Positions 8,490-16,719 of a stretch of 53,938 nucleotides of DNA are shown here, in pieces. The translations under genes were made by a program, and so were the position numbers. The notes below the pieces were generated by a model. It worked only from the letters and a program-made list of their open reading frames with translations. It was not told the DNA's origin and did no database searches. Position 1 is the stretch's first letter; each line of letters begins with the position of its first letter. Source of the DNA: Bacillota bacterium (lineage in GTDB: Bacteria; Bacillota; Clostridia; Lachnospirales; Lachnospiraceae); NCBI GenBank assembly GCA_023435645.1, contig JAEYRK010000065.1:1-53938 (forward strand). The letters are read 5' to 3'.

Positions 8490-10301
8490 TTAGTCATCGT
8501 CCAGCTTCAGGACGCTCATGAAGGCCTTCTGAGGTATCTCGACATTACCGATCTGTCTCATCCTCTTCTTACCCTCCTTCTGCTTCTCCAGAAGCTTCTT
8601 CTTACGGGTGATATCACCGCCATAGCACTTAGCAAGTACATCCTTCCTCACGGCCTTAACGGTTTCCCTGGCAATAATTTTACTGCCGATCGCTGCCTGA
8701 ATCGGTATCTCAAAGAGCTGTCGGGGTATCTCCTCCTTCAGCTTCTCACACATTCTCCTACCCCGCTCATAGGCACTTTCTGCATGAACAATGAAGGATA
8801 GTGCATCGACCTCCTCCTTATTAATCAGGATATCCAGCTTCACCAGCTCGGATTGCTCATAGCCCTTCAGCTCATAATCAAAGGAAGCATATCCCTTGGA
8901 TCTGGACTTCAATGCGTCAAAGAAATCATAAATAATTTCATTTAACGGCAGCTCGTATTTTAATAATGCTCTGGTGGTCTCCATGTACTCCATTCCCAGA
9001 TAAACCCCTCGCCTCTCCTGGCATAGGGTCATGATGGAACCAACGAATTCTGTGGTTACCATGATTTCAGCCGAAACAATCGGCTCTTCCATATATTCAA
9101 TGACGGAGGGATCCGGCATATTCGTCGGATTTGTGATGTCCATCCTTGTTCCGTCTGTTTTTTGAATTTTATAGATAACACCGGGAGCTGTGGTCACCAA
9201 GTCAAGATTATACTCTCTCTCCAGTCTTTCCTGAATGATTTCCAGGTGGAGAAGTCCTAGAAAACCACAGCGGAAGCCGAAGCCTAAGGCTACGGAGGTT
9301 TCCGGCTCAAATTGAAGGGCGGCATCATTCAATTGAAGCTTCTCTAAGGCATCTCTGAGATCGGGATACTTTGCCCCATCGGCAGGATACATACCGCAAT
9401 ATACCATCGGATGGACCTTCTTATAACCGGGCAGCGGCTCAGCACAGGGACGTGCAGCATCGGTGACCGTATCTCCGACTCTGGTATCCTTCACATTCTT
9501 TAGACTGGCGGTGATATAGCCTACTGTTCCGGCGGTGAGCTCCTCACAGGGTATAAACTGTCCGGGTCCGAAGATACCCACTTCAACCACCTCAGAGACG
9601 GCTCCGGTCGCCATCATCTTGATCTGAGTACCCTTCCTTACCCTGCCTTCCTTGATCCGGCAAAAGATTATGACTCCTCGATAGGAATCGTATAGGGAGT
9701 CGAAGATTAACGCCTGCAGGGGAGCTTCTGCGTCTCCCTTTGGAGCAGGTATCTTCGTAACAATCTGTTCCAATACCTGATCAATATTAATTCCCTGCTT
9801 TGCTGATACCAGAGGTGCATCATGGGCTTCCAGACCGATGACATCCTCGATCTCAGCAATCACCCGTTCAGGCTCCGCGCTGGGCAGGTCTATTTTGTTA
9901 ATTACCGGCATAATATCCAGATTATGATCAAGAGCCAGATAAACATTGGCCAGGGTTTGCGCTTCAATGCCCTGAGCAGCATCCACAACCAGAATCGCTC
10001 CTTCGCAGGCAGCAAGACTTCTGGATACCTCATAGTTAAAATCCACATGTCCCGGAGTATCGATCAGATTGAAGATATATTCCTCTCCGTTATTTGCTTT
10101 ATACACAGTTCGTACGGTTTGAGCCTTGATCGTGATTCCCCGTTCCCGCTCCAGATCCATATTATCCAACACCTGGGCCTGCATTTCTCTGCTGGTCAGC
10201 AGTCCTGTCTTCTCAATAATACGATCTGCCAGTGTCGATTTTCCATGGTCTATATGAGCAATGATACAAAAATTCCTTATTTTACTTTGATCTACGGACA
10301 T
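8490..10301 (-). CDS. lepA: Elongation factor 4 (LepA)
   Basis: Translational GTPase that acts on stalled or back-translocated ribosomes and is peripherally membrane-associated. The 603 residues show G1 AHIDHGKST, switch II DTPGHVDF, G4 NKIDLPSAE, the EF-G-like domains II, III and V, and the LepA-specific C-terminal domain ending near KKKLLEKQKEGKKRMRQIGN, a hallmark of the family. Length is normal (about 600). ATG is preceded by AGGAGG. It lies between spoIIP and hemW in the usual Firmicutes order; the 283-bp gap to spoIIP probably carries its own promoter. Confidence 0.98.
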   Translation of the reverse strand: MSVDQSKIRNFCIIAHIDHGKSTLADRIIEKTGLLTSREMQAQVLDNMDLERERGITIKAQTVRTVYKANNGEEYIFNLIDTPGHVDFNYEVSRSLAACEGAILVVDAAQGIEAQTLANVYLALDHNLDIMPVINKIDLPSAEPERVIAEIEDVIGLEAHDAPLVSAKQGINIDQVLEQIVTKIPAPKGDAEAPLQALIFDSLYDSYRGVIIFCRIKEGRVRKGTQIKMMATGAVSEVVEVGIFGPGQFIPCEELTAGTVGYITASLKNVKDTRVGDTVTDAARPCAEPLPGYKKVHPMVYCGMYPADGAKYPDLRDALEKLQLNDAALQFEPETSVALGFGFRCGFLGLLHLEIIQERLEREYNLDLVTTAPGVIYKIQKTDGTRMDITNPTNMPDPSVIEYMEEPIVSAEIMVTTEFVGSIMTLCQERRGVYLGMEYMETTRALLKYELPLNEIIYDFFDALKSRSKGYASFDYELKGYEQSELVKLDILINKEEVDALSFIVHAESAYERGRRMCEKLKEEIPRQLFEIPIQAAIGSKIIARETVKAVRKDVLAKCYGGDITRKKKLLEKQKEGKKRMRQIGNVEIPQKAFMSVLKLDDD

Positions 10302-10394
10302 GTTGTTCCTCCTGAGTATCTAATTTCACAGCAGGCAAGTGCCCGCTTCCATCCTTAGCGGCAGGCTCGTCCCTCCCGCCCTGGTAAGAATGAA

Positions 10395-10432
10395 TATGAT
10401 ATAAATGAATAAACCGCGTTTATTATATCATA
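10395..10432. other. A/T-rich inverted repeat upstream of lepA
   Basis: The arm at 10395-10403 (tatgatata) pairs with tatatcata ending at 10432, continued by aataaa/tttatt around a CCGCG apex with a small bulge. It lies about 95 bp upstream of lepA. Function unknown; it could be an operator or part of the lepA leader. Confidence 0.35.
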
Positions 10433-10584
10433 CCCGCTTCCCAGTGGCAAGATACTTGCGAAAGCCCTTGCGGATACTGGTGAAATCCCTAACAGATAAG
10501 GTTACAGTTCAGCAAAACATAAGTATCCCTGGGAACATTTCCTCCCTGGTCCCAATCCATATCACTGGGAGCCAAACTGTAACG

Positions 10585-12036
10585 CTATCGATTTGCTTCC
10601 TGCCCTTGCAAAACCTCATCCAGGACCTCTGCAAAGGGATTCATGGCATTCCTTGCAGATGCCACAGAGTTCTTATCTGTACCAACCTCGATCAGCATGC
10701 TCTTTGGACGCAGATGCAGATTATAGCGGTAGCTGTTCAGATAGTTCCGATAGATTAATTTCGGGTATTTCTCCAGGGAATTGAGCTGCATCTGAAAACT
10801 AAAGGCCAGATTATCCTTTTGATACGGGTTATCCAGCTTTGTAAGAGGACCCTTCTGGTTTCTGCTAAGTCCGTTATACAGCATGATCTGAGCTGTTTCC
10901 TGTCCCTCCAGAATAGTGGAACGCGGCTTATCTGCTCCATCTCTGTGAACATCTATCATTACTTCAATGGATGGATTCTCCTCTAATATCTTGGATATCC
11001 CATCATATGTATAGTTATATGCCAGATTTGCATCACCCTTACTCATTTTATCGTAAGCGGTGGTATCATGGATCACATTATAACCGTATTGGTCCTCCAG
11101 AATCTGTGCTAGATAATTCCCAATACCAACAACTGTATCCGCTGCTTCCCCTTCCCTGCTGTCCGCAAAAGCTTCATGGGAATGGGTATGGTAAATCAAG
11201 ATCTGCGGAGCATCATTCTTCTGCCTGATCGTCATGTCCTTGCCCAGAAGAATCTCAGAATCAAATAATTCATCCGTGATTCTGGTATCTGGATCCACAA
11301 TATAGAAATTTCTCATCAAGAAATTAATGTCCTTTAAATCCTCCATGGTGAAGGTGGTCCCGATAAAGCTTCGCATGACCTCCATATCGGAGCCTTGCCC
11401 GATGATGGTTTTATCATCTGTTTCCTCATTATATACTTCACCGTCCATAATCCCAACCGTCAACTGTCCATCCACACTGCTGATGGTTCGATTATCTCCC
11501 CTTGCCAATGCAAGGAAGCTGTTGCTGTCATAAGCAGCACCATTTGTAAGTATGTATTCCTTTGAAAGCTTACCCTGAGTGATATCATAAAAACCAATAC
11601 CTTCAGCCTGCTCCGAGGATGTTGTATCCAATGAAGCTTGAGTAACTGCAGAAGGGTCAGTCAATCCTTCCTTATGATTAAGGAGGGGATTGTCTCCCAT
11701 CTGATATGCTGCCGGCTCCTGAAACAGAGCCTCCAGAGAACGCTCCTCCCCAGTAAAATCATAGGCAGGGAATTCTCTGGTCAGCATTCCCATCAGAAAA
11801 TCCTCACTTTCTTTCTTCTCTGATTGATATCGGATCAAGGAGGAACCGGATTCCATGATTTTGATGCTTAGCCTAGACATCATTATGGAGCTTAAGCTTT
11901 TCTCTGCTTGGCCAACTTCATCGGAATAGGACAAAGTAAACCGGCATATCATATAAATCAGCAAAAGAACTGCAGGTAGGAGTATCACCGGTCCCCGTAG
12001 GTTTCCCCCATTCCTCCGTTTTTTAAGTTTTCCCAT
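10585..12036 (-). CDS. spoIIP: Stage II sporulation protein P
   Basis: SpoIIP is a cell-wall amidase/endopeptidase that works with SpoIID and SpoIIM in septal peptidoglycan degradation and forespore engulfment. One N-terminal membrane segment (about residues 15-35, VILLPAVLLLIYMICRF) anchors a long extracytoplasmic part. The catalytic C-terminal domain begins at QILIYHTHSHEAF and contains IEVMIDVHRDG and the conserved ending ILIEVGTDKNS-like stretch (MLIEVGTDKNSVASARNAM). The frame opens at TTG 12048, but ATG 12036 follows GGAGG by five bases (483 aa). It follows gpr, the same pair as in Bacillus subtilis, where expression is under forespore and mother-cell sigma factors. Confidence 0.93.
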   Translation of the reverse strand: MGKLKKRRNGGNLRGPVILLPAVLLLIYMICRFTLSYSDEVGQAEKSLSSIMMSRLSIKIMESGSSLIRYQSEKKESEDFLMGMLTREFPAYDFTGEERSLEALFQEPAAYQMGDNPLLNHKEGLTDPSAVTQASLDTTSSEQAEGIGFYDITQGKLSKEYILTNGAAYDSNSFLALARGDNRTISSVDGQLTVGIMDGEVYNEETDDKTIIGQGSDMEVMRSFIGTTFTMEDLKDINFLMRNFYIVDPDTRITDELFDSEILLGKDMTIRQKNDAPQILIYHTHSHEAFADSREGEAADTVVGIGNYLAQILEDQYGYNVIHDTTAYDKMSKGDANLAYNYTYDGISKILEENPSIEVMIDVHRDGADKPRSTILEGQETAQIMLYNGLSRNQKGPLTKLDNPYQKDNLAFSFQMQLNSLEKYPKLIYRNYLNSYRYNLHLRPKSMLIEVGTDKNSVASARNAMNPFAEVLDEVLQGQEANR

Positions 12037-12184
12037 GACTGCCTCCAAACCAGGACCTTAAACCTAAATAAATCCTGATTCATTATATTCACTAAGCTTG
12101 TTTTTAGTACCTGTCCATAGTAATCTCCGGCTATCCCTTCCTTTCAATACATAATTGATGCGGCTTAAGGGTATCCGATGCCCC

Positions 12185-13096
12185 TTATGCCGGTTGAGAA
12201 AAGCAGGTATTTAATGCCTCTGATACCGTAAAGCTGATTCTTTTGATGGATTCATCAATATTCTTGGGTGTAACAAACATGTTCTCCATCTGTTGTCCGT
12301 TCACCTCAGAGATAAACTTATCGATATCCTCTTCTGAGAATCCACTATTCTCCATATATTTTGTTAAGGTATCTGCTACAATGGTAGATGCCCCGACCAC
12401 AGTGGGAACACCCAGAGCCAGAACCTTAATTCCCATACTCTCCTCATTGAGCGCTTTTCTGTTGTTCCCGATCCCTGAGCCTGGGCTAATACCGGTGTCT
12501 GCGATTTGGATAGTAGTGTTTAGCCGGCTTACACTTCTGGAAGCCAAGGCATCAATGGCGATGATCAGCTTCGGGCTTGTTTCTTTAATAATACCCTTCA
12601 CTATTTCCTGTGCTTCCATACCTGTCTGTGCCATAACTCCGGGCGAAATCGCACTGACATTGCCTAACTTATTCTTATCCTTGAATTCCTTCCCATATTC
12701 CCTAATCAGATGTCTCGTTATGAACAAATTATCCACCACCTGAGGACCAAGGGCATCCGGTGTCACCTCTCTGTTGCCAAGTCCTACAACCAAAACCTCC
12801 TCCTGCTTCAGGTTCCCTGCCAGCTTCCTTAGGTTTTCAGCAATACAATCCGATACGGGCTGATGGTAATTATCATCCGATTTTGCAAGCTCCGGTGCTT
12901 CAATGGTAATATAGGTTCCGATAGGCTTTTGCATTGCCTTTGCACCCTTATCATCCTTGATTTCTACTGTGGTTACCCTGATGTTATTTGCCTCGTCAAA
13001 ATCTTCTGTCAGAATTACTCCTTTGATCTCTACATCATCCTCCGGAAAGCTTTCCCTAACCTCTAGCGCCAAGTCCGTTCTTATTCCTCTATCCAT
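12185..13096 (-). CDS. gpr: Germination protease GPR
   Basis: GPR degrades small acid-soluble spore proteins during germination and is made as a self-processing zymogen. The start of the mature region, IRTDLALEV, is directly after the N-terminus, and the conserved GLGNREVTPDALGPQVV, SAISPGVMAQTGME and AIDALASRSVSRLNTTIQI segments are all seen. The ATG at 13111 lacks a ribosome site; ATG 13096 has GGAGG eight bases upstream and is chosen (303 aa). It lies upstream of spoIIP in a two-gene order shared with Bacillus and is divergent from rpsT. The upstream DNA is an octamer repeat array, which leaves the sporulation promoter hard to place. Confidence 0.95.
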   Translation of the reverse strand: MDRGIRTDLALEVRESFPEDDVEIKGVILTEDFDEANNIRVTTVEIKDDKGAKAMQKPIGTYITIEAPELAKSDDNYHQPVSDCIAENLRKLAGNLKQEEVLVVGLGNREVTPDALGPQVVDNLFITRHLIREYGKEFKDKNKLGNVSAISPGVMAQTGMEAQEIVKGIIKETSPKLIIAIDALASRSVSRLNTTIQIADTGISPGSGIGNNRKALNEESMGIKVLALGVPTVVGASTIVADTLTKYMENSGFSEEDIDKFISEVNGQQMENMFVTPKNIDESIKRISFTVSEALNTCFSQPA

Positions 13097-13120
13097 ACAC
13101 CTTGCCTCCATTCGCTTATC

Positions 13121-13252
13121 CCTTATGCCTTATGCCTTATGCCCATATGCCCATATGCCCATATGCCCATATGCACTTATCCTTATACTCTTATACCCTT
13201 ATACCCTTATACCCTTATACCCTTATGACCAAATGACCTTATGCCATATTCT
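13121..13252. repeat. Octamer tandem repeat array B (largest, upstream of gpr)
   Basis: Three 7-bp CCTTATG-like units are followed by 14 octamers kept in strict 8-bp phase: 4 x GCCCATAT, then variants of CCTTATAC (four identical in a row). It fills most of the gap between gpr and the divergent rpsT promoter. The remainder of that 420-bp gap holds the 23-bp-spaced repeats at 13289-13340 and the rpsT promoter and leader. Confidence 0.9.
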
Positions 13253-13288
13253 TATAATACTGTATATCTTTCTCTAATGTTTTTGAAA

Positions 13289-13340
13289 ATATGTAGCCAT
13301 TATTTTTATTCATATGTAGCCATTATTTAAAAAATATGTA
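13289..13340. repeat. Three direct repeats with 23-bp spacing upstream of rpsT
   Basis: A 17-bp sequence (atatgtagccattattt) occurs at 13289-13305 and again at 13312-13328, and its first seven bases recur at 13334-13340, next to the -35 box of rpsT. The start-to-start distance is 22-23 bp, about two helical turns, as expected for cooperative protein binding. Confidence 0.75.
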
Positions 13341-13374
13341 TTGACAGAACAGAATGGATAGACTACTATATAAT
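13341..13374 (+). promoter_or_regulatory. Promoter of rpsT
   Basis: TTGACA at 13341-13346 is followed 17 bp later by TACTAT (13364-13369). A perfect TATAAT overlaps at 13369-13374 but would need a 22-bp spacer. Either gives a leader of about 135 nt before the rpsT start. Confidence 0.7.
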
Positions 13375-13380
13375 AGTATG

Positions 13381-13515
13381 TTTTCATTAGAGCGTCCGTG
13401 TCCGGATTTAATGAGACAAGAATACGAAACCAACAACCCAGGAGATGCAGCCCACTCTCAAATCGTTGCCCTTGGAGTTTCGATTGGTCCATTTCAATTC
13501 ATTGGAGGTGTAAAA
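13381..13515 (+). promoter_or_regulatory. Long 5' leader of rpsT, possible autoregulatory RNA
   Basis: About 135 nt lie between the promoter and the TTG start without an in-frame gene. cgaaac at 13425-13430 can pair with gtttcg at 13477-13482, with further ccaac/gttg pairing inside. Ribosomal protein leaders in bacteria often bind their own product; S20 is feedback-regulated at translation in Escherichia coli. Here the role is inferred. Confidence 0.4.
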
Positions 13516-13779
13516 TTGGCTAACATTAAATCTGCTAAAAAGAGAATTTTAGTGAACGAGAAAAAGGCTGAAAGAAATAAGGCCATTAAGTCTAGAGTTA
13601 AGACTATGATCAAGAAGGTAGATGCTGCTGTTGCATCCGGTGACAAGGATAGCGCAAAGACTTCCTTAGTTGCTGCTGTTTCTGAAATCGATAAAGCTTG
13701 TTCTAAGGGTGTTTATCACAAGAACACAGTTGCAAGAAAGGTATCCCGTTTAACTAATTCTGTGAATAAACTTGCATAA
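13516..13779 (+). CDS. rpsT: 30S ribosomal protein S20
   Basis: Small basic protein bS20 that binds 16S rRNA early in assembly. The 87-residue product begins (M)ANIKSAKKRILVNEKKAERN and ends in SRLTNSVNKLA, with the full family length and lysine-rich helices. The frame is open further upstream, but the only start with a ribosome site is TTG at 13516, five bases after GGAGGTG; it places the conserved ANIKSAKKR right after the initiator. A TTG start is weak and is also used by E. coli rpsT. It is monocistronic, between a sigma-A-like promoter and a strong terminator, and divergent from gpr. Confidence 0.96.
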   Translation: MANIKSAKKRILVNEKKAERNKAIKSRVKTMIKKVDAAVASGDKDSAKTSLVAAVSEIDKACSKGVYHKNTVARKVSRLTNSVNKLA

Positions 13780-13790
13780 TCAAACAATTG

Positions 13791-13816
13791 GGCTGTCCGG
13801 AAGGACAGCCTTTTTT
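13791..13816 (+). terminator. Rho-independent terminator of rpsT
   Basis: GGCTGTCC, GGAA loop, GGACAGCC, then six T, starting 11 nt after the rpsT stop. Confidence 0.95.
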
Positions 13817-13861
13817 ATTTTCACTGGCTTACCTGTCATTATCTCCTCTTTTATCACAACA

Positions 13862-13930
13862 AGAGGCAGCTTTACACTCCTGCTAGCGGTAAATCCCACC
13901 CCGTAGAACATTCTGTGTAAAGCTGCCTCT
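13862..13930 (-). terminator. 16-bp perfect inverted repeat downstream of the SLH gene
   Basis: Bases 13862-13877 are perfectly complementary to 13915-13930, with a 37-nt loop that can itself fold (ctagcgg/ccgtag). It starts 43 nt after the SLH-gene stop on the minus strand. No clear T-run follows. It probably ends or protects the 3' end of the SLH mRNA; a small repeat element is the alternative. Confidence 0.5.
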
Positions 13931-13973
13931 GATCTAAAATGAAAATTTGTGTCTTCGATCGTTCATTCTATAA

Positions 13974-16268
13974 TTAGTATATCCCCTGTCTTTGCACCTT
14001 GATAAAGTTCAGGATCAAAGGAACTGCTTCTGCTCTGCTTATAGAATCCTTGGGATTGAAGCGGTTATCAGCCTTCGCATCCATAAGGCCAAATCCCTTA
14101 GCCAGAGCCACTGCGCCCAGATAATCTGCTCTTATGCTGCTTTCATCCGCATATCCTGTTGCATAAATTCCCTTCATACCCGCCAGTTTGGTTAAGCCAA
14201 GCTTTTCGATAAAGCTGAAGGCCAGTTCTTCTCTGGTAATCGATTTGTTGTTTACGGCAGCATTATCCTTCTCCGTATAATACCCATAGCCAATCTGTTT
14301 TAACAGGTCATTTAGCTCCGATACAGTGATGTTCTGATTCGGATTGAAGCGATTACCCTGAAAACCGATCTTCATATCTGCCAATAATAAGATCTCTCTG
14401 TTCTCCGGCTTATCATCAATATCCTCATATACATAGGGCTGTTCCTTCTTAAATACCGTACCATCGTAGTTCAATTGGTCCCCGCTGAATGGAGAGATAT
14501 AAGGAGGGTTGATGTCAGGGCGATATACAAGCCTTACTTCGTATTTCACAGAATATGCCTCGGAGTCATCAAAATATTTCTGTTCCCCACGATAATTCGG
14601 ATCGTAAGTGTTAATCTCGTTGATCTCATAAACCAGATGGTAGCCTTCCTTCGCCAGGTAAGCTTCCAGTGCCTGATCTGCCGTCATTGCATTATTTGTG
14701 GATTCGAATACAACCGAATCAAACCAATTGGAGCTGTACTGATAGATTTTGCCGGTTACACCATCTACTGCACCATAGATACCGTTATAGTCAAATTCCA
14801 CTCCCTCGTTGAACCTGTTATACTGGAAGGAATAGCCACCATATACCGGTTTGTTTTCTTCCTTATAATAAGCAACATAATCCTCTCTGGAGGCTACCAG
14901 CTTCGTCTTTTTAAAGCGACTGTTGATTTCTGTCTTAAGAAATGCTTCAAAAATTTGCTGGGACTTTTCCTTATTATATTTTATTTTCACCGTATTCCAT
15001 TTGCCGGTCTTCTCGTCATAATTACTCTTAACACTGGCATTGAAGCTTAAAATCTTGCCTGTCTTTGCATCAACAGTTGCATAGGCATAAGCACGGTAGT
15101 AATCCTTATCCTTCTCGTAATCCACCGGTCTGGCATCCCTAAGCTCGATGTTCCATACATAGGTACCATCCTTATTGTTAAAGCCACCGGCCTTACTCAG
15201 ATAAGCATTGTAGCTTAGCAGGTTCTTATCAATGTATAAGGACTTATTCTCTGTCACCAGCTCAATTGCCTTATCCTTTGAAATGAGACTTTCCAATTCT
15301 CTGATCTTGGCCAACTCTTCTTCGGTCAGGGTCACAGCCCCTGCAGCTTTCGTATCATATGCAACCTCAGATTCATTTGCTACCATAACACCATTTTCAT
15401 AGGTCTTCTGGAGCCATTCGGACCTTGTCAGATATACCTTACCAGTCTTTGCATCCACTGCTATATAACCCTGCTCCGGCTCAAAAATCAGAAATGCATT
15501 TTTTATGTCACTATTCCCCGAGGAATCAAAGATCCGATAATAATTCATTCTATATTTTAGATTCATCTTCAGATTCTTTTTTAATAACTCCGTTGCCTGC
15601 TTTTTCGTGATAGATGCATCTGCAGAGGGGATTTCGACATCATATAGCCAGGTGATTGATGCAGCTCTTACTTCACCATTGACACTGTCAACCCAGACTT
15701 GAACAGAATTATCAGGAAAGCTGATTCCGTTTTCTATTCTCTGATATCTGTATACATAGGCTCCGCTATAGATGCCTTCATAATCCGATGACAGGTATTC
15801 CAGCTTAGAAGCCACCTCCGGTGCAATCTGCTTTATGAACTGATCCGCCTTCTCCTTCAGCTCCTTCTTCAGATAGGCTGGTAGGGAGTTATTGTTCTCT
15901 TTTTCACTATATTTATTATAATAGGTAATATGATATGCTTGATCACAATTCACTTGAATGTAGCTGTAGTTTGAAGGATTTCTCCAGGTTAAGCTCCAGA
16001 ATGAGTTGACATAGGAGCTTGACTGATTAAAGTAATAATCAAACTGAGAGTACTCCTTGGGTATCGTAATTTTTTCCTTCACTGCCTTTATGGCCTTCTC
16101 CAATGCCTTCTCTGAGGTATCCTTGCCAACAGAAACGGACGGATTATAGACACTAACTTCACCTGGCTTGATCACAGGCTCCGATTCCGTCTTAGCTGCT
16201 ACAATCCCTCCCGGAATGGATGTTACCAGCATTACAACACTTAAAAGTAATGTAAGTATTTTTTTCAT
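13974..16268 (-). CDS. Secreted YcdB/YcdC-repeat protein with C-terminal SLH modules
   Basis: A 764-residue exported protein, probably fixed to the cell wall through S-layer homology modules. The N-terminus is a signal peptide (MKKILTLLLSVVMLVTSIPGGIVAAK, cleavage near residue 25). The middle (about 55-560) shows repeated PepSY-like units, recognisable by WVDSVNGEVRAASI, AVDAKTGKVY, TVDAKTGKILSF and AVDGVTGKIYQY, as in clostridial YcdB/YcdC-domain proteins. The last 140 residues hold SLH-like modules: a divergent first one (GFQGNRFNPNQNITVSEL), ITREELAFSFIEKLG, and a good last one (GLMDAKADNRFNPKDSISRAEAV). The molecular role is unknown; peptidase inhibition or wall maintenance has been suggested for PepSY proteins. 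It interrupts the usual holA-rpsT neighbourhood. Confidence 0.85.
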   Translation of the reverse strand: MKKILTLLLSVVMLVTSIPGGIVAAKTESEPVIKPGEVSVYNPSVSVGKDTSEKALEKAIKAVKEKITIPKEYSQFDYYFNQSSSYVNSFWSLTWRNPSNYSYIQVNCDQAYHITYYNKYSEKENNNSLPAYLKKELKEKADQFIKQIAPEVASKLEYLSSDYEGIYSGAYVYRYQRIENGISFPDNSVQVWVDSVNGEVRAASITWLYDVEIPSADASITKKQATELLKKNLKMNLKYRMNYYRIFDSSGNSDIKNAFLIFEPEQGYIAVDAKTGKVYLTRSEWLQKTYENGVMVANESEVAYDTKAAGAVTLTEEELAKIRELESLISKDKAIELVTENKSLYIDKNLLSYNAYLSKAGGFNNKDGTYVWNIELRDARPVDYEKDKDYYRAYAYATVDAKTGKILSFNASVKSNYDEKTGKWNTVKIKYNKEKSQQIFEAFLKTEINSRFKKTKLVASREDYVAYYKEENKPVYGGYSFQYNRFNEGVEFDYNGIYGAVDGVTGKIYQYSSNWFDSVVFESTNNAMTADQALEAYLAKEGYHLVYEINEINTYDPNYRGEQKYFDDSEAYSVKYEVRLVYRPDINPPYISPFSGDQLNYDGTVFKKEQPYVYEDIDDKPENREILLLADMKIGFQGNRFNPNQNITVSELNDLLKQIGYGYYTEKDNAAVNNKSITREELAFSFIEKLGLTKLAGMKGIYATGYADESSIRADYLGAVALAKGFGLMDAKADNRFNPKDSISRAEAVPLILNFIKVQRQGIY

Positions 16269-16510
16269 ATAATTTCTCCTTTCATACTAGTTTCGGCTTT
16301 GATCCAACCCTTTCGCCCATTAGACGATACAATTTCTTCCACGGTTCCATTTTTTTATAAACTTATTTATATTTTACCACTGATTCTAGATGATTACTAT
16401 GACAAATCCTCCTTCATGCTATCATAACTCCAAGGTTATGAAAAATCCTTTGACATTCTGCTGTCAGGTTAGAGTGTATGAAGAAATCAACGTAATCCTG
16501 TTACAGTCAA

Positions 16511-16560
16511 GGAAAAGACAAATGCCATGCGGTTTTCACCGCATGGCATTTGTCTTTTCC
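16511..16560 (-). terminator. 23-bp hairpin terminator of tRNA-Ser
   Basis: Bases 16511-16533 and 16538-16560 pair perfectly with a 4-nt loop. On the minus strand the stem starts ten bases after the tRNA and its 3' arm ends TTGTCTTTTCC, with the U-rich tract inside the stem. By symmetry it could act in both directions, also shielding the region from the side of the SLH gene. Confidence 0.85.
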
Positions 16561-16569
16561 TAATATGAA

Positions 16570-16655
16570 CGGAAGCGGTGGGATTCGAACCCACGAGCCC
16601 GTGAGGACTACCTGATTTCGAGTCAGGGCCGTTATGACCACTTCGATACGCTTCC
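16570..16655 (-). tRNA. tRNA-Ser (anticodon CGA)
   Basis: The minus strand reads an acceptor stem GGAAGCG pairing with CGCTTCC, discriminator G at 16570, an anticodon loop CTCGAAA giving anticodon CGA (codon UCG), a long class II variable arm, and a T arm with GGTTCGAATCC. CCA is not encoded. Length and variable arm fit serine. It lies between holA and the SLH gene. Confidence 0.97.
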
Positions 16656-16719
16656 AAATTTATTTGATTTTCCATAAGCATTTTGGCCTAGGGAATCTAT
16701 CAACTCTGTTTATCCTTAT

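Noticed and set aside
13121..13252. CRISPR array
   Set aside because: Units are only 7-8 bp with no spacers between them, and no cas genes are present.
16487..16681. 64-codon open frame on the minus strand
   Set aside because: It runs through the tRNA-Ser gene and its terminator and has no ribosome site.
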